Source: Portulaca oleracea (Eukaryota > Streptophyta > Magnoliopsida > Caryophyllales > Portulacaceae). Taken from it: a stretch of 64,000 nucleotides of DNA. The notes under the pieces were generated by a model. It did not search any database. It worked only from the letters and a program-made list of their open reading frames with translations, and was not told where the DNA came from. The translations under genes and the position numbers were made by a program. Shown here piece by piece: positions 55,701 to 64,000 of the stretch (position 1 is its first letter; every line of letters starts with the position of its first letter). Location of the stretch: positions 46,244,769 to 46,308,768 of the forward strand of contig CM055874.1 of assembly GCA_029582165.1 (NCBI GenBank). The letters are read 5' to 3'.

Positions 55701-56600
55701 ATGTCACTACATTACGATACCTTAAATTTGGCAGTACATGAAAAGTTAAGTATGCATCTTATAAATATCGCTATAGCTTATGAAAATGTTGATAATGATG
55801 TTTATATAAAACTCCTGAAGGGTTCAAAGTGCTGGAAGCACAGATTAAAATTCTCGAGAATATTGTTATTTGGTTGATAGACATTTATGTGATTAAAGCA
55901 ATATGGACGCATATTGCATAATCAAATGAAATGATTAAATGATCCGAATCCTAATTGTTTGTAAATGTTATTGATGGTTTGGACTCCCGAAGAGCCTCAA
56001 AAGTTGTGGATTGCTTTAAAAGCGTATTTGGAATGAAAGATTTTAGTAAAATCTGTTATTGCCTTGGTCTATAAGTTGCACATTTTGAGAATAATCTTAC
56101 ATGCATAAATTAATTTATGTAGCAAAGTGCTAAGATAATGTTGCATGAGCAAATCACTCTCTTTTAAGTACCCTAGTAATGGTACAAACATTTGATATGA
56201 AAACAACCCCCTTTCAATCCCAAAAAAGATAATGAGAAATTTAGCGGTCCTGAAGTACCGTATTTGAGTCCTGAAGTACTATATTTGGGTCCTGAAGTAC
56301 CGTATTCAAATGATATTGAAGCACTGGCATATCTTGCTAATCATACATGATCTAACCTATGTACCTCGAAGGTACTAGCGATTTAGATATTCATCATCCC
56401 CATCAGCCCAAAATTGGTTTGATTAGCTATGTTGATCTTGGATATTTACCTAAATCCTATGGTACTTGATCACATACTAGTTATGTATGCAATGAGATAT
56501 TAAGCAAATTCGTTTCAGTTAGAATTAAGTTGGTTCATGTATCAAGCCATTTTCGACTGTAAAGTTTAAAAGTCAGTGATGAAGTTGAATTACATCAACT
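52797..56600 (+). pseudogene. Broken copia gag-pol
   Basis: Gag tail 52797-53030 (FPEVNVV, then an RDSRHSRDRSH basic run). Integrase end around 54500-54960 (DPAESLIYEL, FPTLGGE, NWNEL). The GRPIGSKDNKNPRKRK linker is near 55145. RT-like text occurs around 55450-55800 (WPKWKDA-like, GPVVHTPNW, NVDNDVYIK) and RNase H fragments around 56230-56330, where GPEVPYL is triplicated. Many stops and frameshifts, no complete domain, and the polymerase active-site region is missing or scrambled. Retrofit/Ale-like by text; inferred. Confidence 0.8.
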
Positions 56601-56830
56601 CAAAGACCTTCATTGATGTTCTCATCAGGGGGAGTAATCTGCTGTACTCTTTTCCCTTATCCGAGTTTTGTCCCATTGGGTTTTCCTTAGAAAGGTTTTT
56701 AATGAGGCGTATATCTTGGCGTATCAAGAATTATGTACTCTTTTTCCTTCATTGGATTTTTTCCCATTGGGTTTTTCCTAGTAAGGTTTTAATGAGGCAT
56801 ATTCTTTGGCAATGGACATTCAAGGGGGAG

Positions 56831-57069
56831 TGTTATGGAATAATTGTGTGAATGTCCATACTCTTACTTTTCTTAGTAATGAAGTTTTCTTAGTAATGAA
56901 GTTTTCTTAGCGATGAAGTATTCTTAGCGATGAAGTATTCTTAGTGATGAAGAATCCTTGTATTATAAATACTTCCTCGATGCCAATGAAATATTCATTC
57001 CTTTCTTTCTCTCAATTTCTCTGTCTCTATTCTCTCTCAACTTCCTCTCATATTCTTATATTCATAACA
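56831..57069 (+). repeat. 3' LTR of the copia element
   Basis: 239 bp. Differs from the 5' LTR by a ~17-bp tandem unit and few substitutions, so the insertion looks much younger than the coding decay suggests. Confidence 0.9.
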
Positions 57070-57313
57070 ATCTAAATAAAATGTGAATTACCCTCTTTGG
57101 TGTAGCCCCGTACTCTCATCACAGTGGGTGCAGCTTCCAAAGCTTCACAACACTCAACAAAAATGCACCAAACATTCATTTCTACTTTACTAATGATTTT
57201 GTCGTCGCTGGGTGGTGACAAAAAATAAAAAAAACAGAAATTATAAATAATGTAGATGTAGATAGAAATATGTAACTTTTAAATTTTTAAATTTTAAATT
57301 TTTTATTCTTTCA
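57070..57313. other. Short intergenic stretch
   Basis: No feature seen. Confidence 0.4.
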
Positions 57314-58158
57314 TAGAGGTGGGAATTGATACCCATATATTGGGTACCACCCTTACCCATCCATAATGGGTGGTTAAAACCCACTAGATATGGGTAACGG
57401 GTAGGATGAGTATGAGTTACCCATAATTTGGTGTTGGTATCCATTATTCATGGGTATCCATATACCCATTGATGTCTTAACTACGTGAGAATTTCATATC
57501 GAGTTGTACTGTGTTTATGCATTAAAATTTAAGGCAAAATTCATCTTTAACGGTTTGACAGGAAGCTTTGTAATATGGTAATATTGATTAAAAAAAGATC
57601 AAATATGAATTTTGTGTTCCTAATTTTTTTCTGATAACATTTACCACGACATAAATACACTTTTTGCCGCTAAAACTAACTGAAATTTTAAATTTTCATA
57701 TTTAACGGTATGAGCCAAAATTTTATAATATGATAGGATATATTAAAAAAAGTACAAATATAAATTTTGAGCTCCAAAAATTTCAATCTGATAACATATA
57801 TCATGACATATATATATATTTGTTACCGCTAAAAGTAACTAAAACTTCAAATTAAAATTCTATTTTACCGATTTAAATTGAAACTTTATAATATGATAGG
57901 ATAGATTAAAATGGTTCAAATATTAATTTTGAGCTCCAAATATAAATTTATTATCTAAAACGCTAGAATATAAAATAAAAATAGTTAGTTGAATACTTGG
58001 ATACCCACGAATACCCATTGAAGTAATACCCAAGTGGATATTACCCATGTGGGTGATACACATGTGGGTATTAAGAGGCATGGGTAGGGTCTTATAATCT
58101 ATAGGTAAAACGTGGGTATAGACAGTGCCCATCCATACTCACCCGATTCTGACCACTA
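57314..58158. mobile_element. hAT-like non-autonomous element with TGGGTA words
   Basis: Left end TAGAGGTGGGAATTGATACC, right end inverted TAGTGGTCAGAATCGGGTGA. The 8-bp flanks TTCTTTCA and TTTTTTTA agree at 6 of 8 positions. Both sub-terminal regions are dense in TGGGTA/TACCCA words in opposite orientation, typical of hAT sub-terminal binding sites. The AT-rich core contains three diverged copies of a block with GCTCCAAATAT/TTTATAATATGATAGGAT. No transposase. Confidence 0.65.
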
Positions 58159-58873
58159 TTTTTTTATGTTATAATTTAATTTTTTGATTTTTTAATTTTT
58201 AATTTTTAATATTTTCTATTTTTATTAACTTTATTATTTTTGAAATTTAAAAATTGAAAATTTAACTTTTTAATTTTTTAAAATTTTAAATTTAAAAATT
58301 GAAAATTTTAACTTTTTAATTTTTTAAAATTGAAAAATTGAAATTCTTTACTTTTTAATTTTTAAAAATTTAAAATAAAAAGTAAAAATTAAACATATAA
58401 AAAATTGAAAAAATTGAGTAACTTTTTCTGATTGTTGGTCATTTTTGCTTTCCAAACTTTCAATTTTGATATTTTTTTATTTTTGCGTTTAAAAACTTTT
58501 AAATGTAAATTTTTGAGATATTCAGAAAGTCATTCCCTAAGAATGTATTAAAAATAATCATAATTTGCTCAAATTTAAATTTTTGTACTTTTTGTTGCTA
58601 AACCTATCAATTTGGACAAGCAGGTTAAATACGAGTCATATGTATATCTAGGTATGACAAATACAGGTTAGGTATATTTCGAGTACAATCAAATTTGACA
58701 TTAAAACAAACGAGTCATGTAAATTTTGAATTCAGGTAAATACTTATACTTTTTATCTGCATACAAATGGGGGGTTAAACATAATTGGAACATATATTTG
58801 GTTAGAGCAAATACATGTATATGTTCAAGCTCATACAAATTTAATGCGAAAAACACGAATTATTTGTGTTTTG
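58159..58873. other. Intergenic, very AT-rich
   Basis: Runs of AATTTTTAAAATTGAAAATT words (58180-58400). No gene seen. Confidence 0.4.
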
Positions 58874-59169
58874 TAGTAAGGCAATGGGTCGGGTCCAGCT
58901 AGACTCGGACTCGGACCCACTAAAATTTTTTGAACCCAGACTCAACCCGGGACCCAGTGGGTCCCAAAGACATTGACCCAGAACCGTCAGATTCAACCCG
59001 GGACCTAGTGGATCCCAAAGACATTGACCCAGAACCGTCAAATTCACCGGTCCATACCGGATCCTTACTAGATCCAATACTTATGTATTTTTTTACTAAA
59101 TTTATCAATTTTTTAAGTTAATTTTATATGTGCATTCTGGGTCGGGTCGAGGACCCGCTGCCATCCATA
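58874..59169. mobile_element. Small hAT-like MITE containing a 54-bp tandem repeat
   Basis: Left TAGTAAGGCAATGGGTCGGG and inverted right TATGGATGGCAGCGGGTCC are the common plant hAT-type end. No target duplication remains. Inside, a ~54-bp unit with CAACCCGGGACC, CCCAAAGACATTGACCCAGA and ACCGTCA is present twice (about 58938-58991 and 58992-59044). Confidence 0.6.
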
Positions 59170-59449
59170 GTCGGATATATTTAACCAGTCTTGGTATAAG
59201 TGTATGTTATTTCCCATTTAAGAAAAGCTGAAAAAGTGTGTATGCATTGCTATAGTTCAATTTTTTCCGTCCCAAAACTCTATTTTACACATGCGATAAA
59301 GCCGCGCAAGCAGCAACGATTACGTGCCAGTTTGCTAGAATTTGAGAAGAAATGGGAGACAAATCAAAAACTACCATGAAATGAAACAAGGTCACACATT
59401 CACATTTCTTCTTCTTCACCATTTCCCCTGTTTCGACCTGCAACAAGCA

Positions 59450-59804
59450 AGAGAGAGAGAGACAGACAGTGAAGAGCGAGAGAGAGAGATTGAGGAAAGG
59501 CAGAAATACCCACATCAAATTTGCTGAGTAGAGTCAGACTTGTTAACTTGGCACTTGATTTTTCCACTTAATTTCTCTGTTTTCCTCATCTCCATCTCCA
59601 TCTCTCTCCACCATTACTACTTGAAGAATCCATTTTGAAGAATACATTTCGTGGGGTTTCAATTTTTTCCCCTTAATTTGGGTGTTATCTGGTCAGATGC
59701 GCAGAGAATTTTTTTGGGCAGATCATAGGTTGTTGCAGATGTAAGTAAAGTTTACATCTTTGGATTTATGCGGGTCGTTTTCTGGCGATCCGATTGATAG
59801 TTTG
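59450..59804 (+). promoter_or_regulatory. 5' leader of the second S-acyltransferase gene
   Basis: GA-rich then CT-rich stretch before the ATG, similar in character to the first gene's leader. A donor-like GATG|GTAAGT-type site occurs at 59739 (ATGTAAGTAAAG), suggesting a leader intron, unproven. A CT-rich stretch (CATCTCCATCTCCATCTCTC) is at 59590. Confidence 0.35.
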
Positions 59805-62167
59805 ATGGCATCCAGCAAACCGAAAAGACTTTATCAAGTTTGGAAGGGTAACAATGTAATCATCTTTTCTTTCTTTTCCTCAATCTGATGATCATGATAG
59901 TGTGTGTGTTCCTTTGATCTTTGATTCAACATTGATTAGTTCGGGGTAAAATATGATTTCCAAGGTTCCTTATTTGATTAATTGTAATGGGTAATTGAAT
60001 TTTATTGATTGCATGTTTGTCTGATCCTGATCTTGTGTGTTTAAGATATCAATTATGACTGTGCTTAATTCATTCACAACCTAATGTACCAAAGAGGTTG
60101 TTGCCAAAAGCTCTCCATCAAGGATCAAACCTTGGTGGAAAAAAAAAAAAATTCCATATGTGAATTGTGGGATTGATGGGACATACTTGTAATGGTCAAT
60201 TTGGTACTTTCCATTTGCCCCATGTAGAGCTTACCCTTCACAACAAAAAAAAAAAAAAAGAAAAGAAAATACTGCTTAAATTGGTACTTTTTGGCTTTGA
60301 TGCCTATGTTACTCAAGCTCGAGCGTGCCCATTTCGAAGTGTTAATTGTCCAACACAAGTTTTGTGTTAGAAGTTTTATACATTTTCAGTCTAAAATGAA
60401 GGGTCAAGTGACTGTATCCTTGCTCGAGTGTGAGAGTTCGTAGTGTGTGACATGAGTACTTGTGGAGAAGTGAAGAATCCAAGTAAGATAGTTTGATGCA
60501 ATTATGGCTATCTTGGTGTATCTTGACTTTGAGACCATGGCTTTTTTCGGTAGCCAATGCTCTACATTCTAAACCTTCAAGTAGGCACTACAGGATCAGA
60601 GTTTAATCTTCTGTGTTGCCTGATTATGTTTTATAGATATATTAATGGAGTTAGAATGTCTATTTCCAATGAACCGTGACGTGACTTTATGAGTTAGCCC
60701 CATTTGTTTTGTGTTTGGAGCTATCGTTGTCCTGTGAAGGATGAAAAATCAGGGGCACTTGTGATGAATATAGAGAAATTGTGATGGATAAAATACATGG
60801 ATAGTTGAGTGCATCATACTTTGTCATCACTTAGTTTCTTTAGCTCTTAGATCCTTCTCCCCTGGTGTGCTCCTTCCTATCTTTGTATAACATAGTTTTC
60901 CTTGTATCAAATTTACTTGCTCTTGAATTGTAAAAGTTAGCATTGGATGTCAAGATTTTCTTTCAAAATAATATCGATATCGCTGCTGCTGATGGAGTCT
61001 ATCCTTGTACATCTTATAGAAATTTCTTCTGGGAGGAAGACTTATATTTGGACCCGATGTTGCATCGCTACTGTTGTCTACTGTTCTAATTGCTGGGCCT
61101 GCCCTGACATTTTGTATAAAGATCTTTTTGAAGGCCAAAGACAATACTAAGTGGTATGCTGTTGCAGTTGTGGGATTGCTCCTAACTATTGTGGTAAGTT
61201 GTTCAATCACAATGTAATAGATCCAGTTAGTTAATAACAATCGGATAATTAATGTTGAATCTCAATGAACAATATAGCTTTGCTTCAATTCACTTCACTT
61301 CACTTACTTGCAGGATTTGGCGCTTCTATACATGACATCCGGGAAAGACCCCGGCATAGTCCCTAGAAATTCAAAGCCACCGGACCCAGAGGACGTATAT
61401 GATCTATCCACCCCTTCAGTAGAGTGGGTTGGAAGGCACCCGCGTTTCAAGATACCTAAAATCAAGAACGTGTATGTCAACGGTTACATTGTTAAGGTGA
61501 AGTTTTGTGACACATGTTTACTCTATCGCCCTCCTCGAGCTTCCCATTGCTCCATCTGCAACAACTGTGTTCAGAGATTTGACCATCACTGCCCCTGGGT
61601 AGGTCAGTGCATTGGGATGGTGAGTTCACAAACTTATGCTGCATTTCTTGTTGTATGTTTGATTCCTTTACATAACTAATCGAAGAAGTACTATGTCCTC
61701 CCCTTGTCTCTGATTTATGAAACTGTTTTGAGTTCGGTCGATGGTAGGTTTGGGTACTTTTGGGCTAGTTTTGGTCAAACTTAGTAAACCTTACCTAAAC
61801 ATGCACAAATTTACCTACAAATGTGCATGTTTTGGCTACCCTATACTGCCTTACCTGGGAAAAAACAGACCAACCCTAATGGTTTTCTAGAGGAACCCTG
61901 ACTTTCCCATGCCCCAGAACACGTGCAATATGTACGGCTTGATCCGACGTGATCAACGATACTATGTAATTATGATTACATTGTTATTTGCATTAATACA
62001 ACATTTGGTTGTGTTAATAGCATTGTGATCGATACTACAATGTGAACGAACTAACCTCTAACAATGTAATTGTGATAACAGTCTCTCATTATTTTGATTA
62101 CATTGTTAAAATTACCTCATATCTATCTCACTATTCAATTATTTTTTTCATTTTGTCACAAGCATAG

Positions 62168-62201
<34 letters not shown>

Positions 62202-63069
62202 TCACACCAATTTTACTCCCCCCCCCCCCAAACAACACACACACCCAAAACAAAACCCATTTTTTCAGTTATGTACACCAACTTCTCTCTTTATCTCTTT
62301 CTCACAATCACTCATCTCTCTCTCTCACACACACACCCTCTCACATACACACAATTGCAAAAATAAATATGACCAATTTGTCACATTTATGATACAATAC
62401 CTATTTTAATAACTAAACATAATAATGCAATCACTTTTCCATCACATTACATCATTAATTATGTTACACAGTTGATTGCATTACAACCCCATTACATTAC
62501 ATCAAACCAAACAATATGCTAGTGTGTTAGCTCCTAGTAAGATTCACTTGGTACTATACATTGTATTGCAAGTATTCTTTATTGTACATTAGTAAATCAA
62601 GTGATATACATTCTTGCGTTTGACTTTATACTTGCTGGTGTTTCAAGATTTACTTAAGTATATCTCAAAAGTTAGGAAAGCGATCTGGAAGTAAAAGATG
62701 TTTATATTTCCTTTACAGCAATACATATAATTTAATCAAATGGCTTATGAGCTATTATATTGGGAAGATATCAGGGCAATGTAATACTTACTAATGTATT
62801 TTCATGCATAATATCCTTGAACATCATATCTATTTGTTTTCTTGCAGCGAAACTACCGTTTTTTCTTCATGTTCATATTGACAGCAACCATCTTGTGCGT
62901 ATATGTTCAAGTATTTTGTTGGATTAGCCTTGCTAATGAAGACACAAGTCTCCTTAAAGCTATGACACAAGATGTTCTTGCTGACTTTCTGATAACATAC
63001 TGCTTTGTAACTTTCTGGTTTGTTGGCGGCCTGACTTTTTTCCATTGCTACCTTACCGGCAGCAACCAG
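59805..63069 (+). CDS. DHHC-type protein S-acyltransferase, partial (last exon beyond the window)
   Basis: Coding exons in the window: 59805-59855, 61020-61193, 61314-61619 and 62848-63069, phase-0 GT-AG introns at the same protein positions as the complete paralogue at 45382. The visible 251 aa begin [17 protein letters not shown], then [12 protein letters not shown] with TM1 and TM2, DPGIVPRN, the Cys-rich domain with intact [13 protein letters not shown], and TM3-TM4 with [10 protein letters not shown], ending GSNQ. The final exon, expected to begin [10 protein letters not shown], does not appear before 64000, so intron 4 exceeds 930 bp or the exon is lost. The two genes are tandem paralogues in direct orientation about 11.5 kb apart. 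Predicted role: membrane palmitoyltransferase of the PAT3/PAT4-like group. Confidence 0.9.
60080..60195. repeat. SINE-like dispersed repeat in intron 1
   Basis: TACCAAAGAGGTTGTTGCC, AAGCTCTCCATCAAGG, TCAAACCTTGGTGGAA, A-run and GAATTGTGGGATTGATGGGA parallel 63348-63480 in intron 4. The layout looks SINE-like, but A and B boxes are poor. Confidence 0.35.
61980..62520. repeat. Microsatellite-rich, possibly MITE-bearing part of intron 3
   Basis: (CT)n at 62168-62198, a C-run at 62220, and CA/TC repeats to 62355 interrupt a stretch rich in ATTACATT/AATGTAAT words in both orientations. The end CATTACATCAAACCAAACA (62492-62512) resembles a common plant MITE terminus, but the opposite end is degraded. 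Confidence 0.4.
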
Positions 63070-63347
63070 GTAAACTTTTGTATAAGCAATGCTTATATAT
63101 ATTGGTTCGTTGGAATCATCCTCTTCATGCACTCCCGTGCATGGGGACGACTACCTACATCTGGATGCCCTCAAATCTCGTGTTGGGGAGACTGTACTGG
63201 GGTTTGTTGTTGTTGTAATGCTTGTACATATTGTGTGTTGTTCTATGACAATGATGCTTGTAATGGGTTGCCTACATTTGGTTCTTCCCGTACCTTTAAG
63301 TAGAATTTTATGTTGAGAGTTGTTATTGTTGATGTATGTATTTATTG

Positions 63348-63480
63348 GGGCGTACCAAAGAGGTGGTAGTCAACCACACTAATATTCTAAGCTACCCACC
63401 AAGTTTCAATTCCTAGTGGAAGCAAATGATATTTCTTATCTGGAAATTGTGGAGCTGATAGGTCATACCTGTCGTGGTAG
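63348..63480. repeat. SINE-like dispersed repeat in intron 4
   Basis: Diverged copy of the repeat at 60080-60195 (ACCAAAGAGGTGGTAG, AAGCTACCCACCAAG, TTCCTAGTGGAA, GGAAATTGTGGAGCTGATAG). Immediately 3' an ATCCTA-type word repeats (63490-63570). Confidence 0.35.
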
Positions 63481-64000
63481 TTACTAAAATCCTAATCCAG
63501 ATCTACGATACTACGATTTTAGTATTCAAAAACCCTTCATACAATTCTACGATCCTACACTCTGATCCAGGATCCTATTCAAAAAGAAAATATATGTGTA
63601 TATTGGGGCTTGTTGATGTAAGCTTTGACTTTAATCCCCAATTTATTGCTAGAGCAAATATATGGTTGAAGAGGGCAAATAACCTTTAGATGTATGATTT
63701 GTTTCATAAAATCTATAGCGTTTGAAATTCTTTGTCCTAAACATGGCAAAGGAGAAATATGCTTGACAGTCACAATTGACTCTATGTGTCTGGTCTCTTG
63801 GAATCAATCTCTTTCTAAGCAGAGATATTTGTAGAGGCGTGATCTGTGTACATTTGGATGTTTCCAGATCCCGCATCAGTGGGACCGACACTGGAAGTAG
63901 TTGTTGTCATCATGCCTTTGAATCCTATGCCCTAACCATGGCTCAAATTGAATGAGCTACTTGTAGACTCAATATGGAGAAAAATACTAGGCGCTAGACT
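63481..64000. other. Intron 4 continuation, no exon found
   Basis: I searched for the expected TTYENF exon and found none. Short frames here are not coding. The gene is cut by the window edge. Confidence 0.5.

Larger units (their letters stand above)
51199..57069 (+). mobile_element. Ty1/copia retrotransposon with both LTRs (5.87 kb), inactive
   Basis: LTRs TGTTATGGAATAATTG...ATTCATAACA at 51199-51420 and 56831-57069. ATCCA / ATCTA flank the ends (one mismatch from a 5-bp duplication). The LTR is followed by CGTTATCAGCACCAAG, consistent with an internal-tRNA primer site, and a purine tract CAAGGGGGAG precedes the right LTR. The interior has a 1.4-kb leader with palindromic repeats, a gag remnant (52797-53030), and broken integrase, RT and RNase H. 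The right LTR has one extra ~17-bp GAAGTTTTCTTAGTAAT unit. Confidence 0.93.

Noticed and set aside
1..64000. CRISPR arrays, operons, bacterial riboswitches or bacterial IS elements
   Set aside because: The window is plant nuclear DNA with introns and plant transposons; none of these structures is present.
1..64000. tRNA or rRNA genes
   Set aside because: The only tRNA-like matches are retrotransposon primer sites (15079, 25678) and a poor A/B-box pair near 18605; no cloverleaf could be supported.
63480..64000. Last exon (TTYENF...) of the second S-acyltransferase gene
   Set aside because: No sequence encoding this motif with a proper acceptor occurs before the window edge.

Overview
The window is nuclear DNA from a flowering plant, most likely a eudicot. 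It is AT-rich, its genes have GT-AG introns, and its transposons are plant types: Ty1/copia (including Sirevirus-like), Ty3/gypsy, TRIM, Stowaway, Mutator-like, hAT-like and Helitron-like. I cannot name the species. Gene density is low. I support five protein-coding genes, all on the + strand, and most of the remaining sequence is decayed or nested mobile DNA.

Layout. 0-13 kb is a transposon graveyard: a broken copia polyprotein (1.27-3.23 kb), a Mutator-like MITE with a clean target duplication (3.9-4.45 kb), a broken gypsy gag on the - strand, a Helitron-like element and a 1.15-kb TIR element. 13-19 kb holds a Sirevirus-like solo LTR carrying a MITE, a structurally complete TRIM retrotransposon, a near-perfect foldback MITE and Stowaway MITEs. 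19-38 kb carries three tandem intronless genes for small secreted phylloplanin-like proteins at 19.43, 28.66 and 37.02 kb. The second and third lie in a recently duplicated block. Between them are solo LTRs, a Sirevirus gag fragment whose LTR holds two nested MITEs, GC-rich LTR pieces and an ATGAGCAT-motif array. At 38.65-41.75 kb a 3.1-kb Mutator-like insertion interrupts the duplicated block and itself contains a Pack-MULE carrying a piece of an MRT4-like ribosome-assembly gene. 45-64 kb holds two tandem paralogous DHHC protein S-acyltransferase genes. The first is complete (5 exons, 406 aa) and the second lacks its last exon because the window ends. About 11 kb of inserted DNA separates them: a Helitron-like piece, a MITE, a 5.87-kb copia element with both LTRs, and two hAT-like elements.

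How the genes relate. Each group looks like local tandem duplication followed by transposon insertion. The S-acyltransferases are predicted membrane enzymes that palmitoylate proteins. The small secreted proteins resemble leaf-surface phylloplanins. I see no functional link between the groups.

Most interesting signal. Several TIR families with unrelated sequences and Mutator-type 9-10 bp target duplications build their terminal inverted repeats from the same architecture: short direct subrepeats whose first spacing is 30-31 bp and whose second is usually 28-30 bp, close to three helical turns. The duplicated gene block also supplies paralogous 'empty sites' that directly prove two of the insertions.
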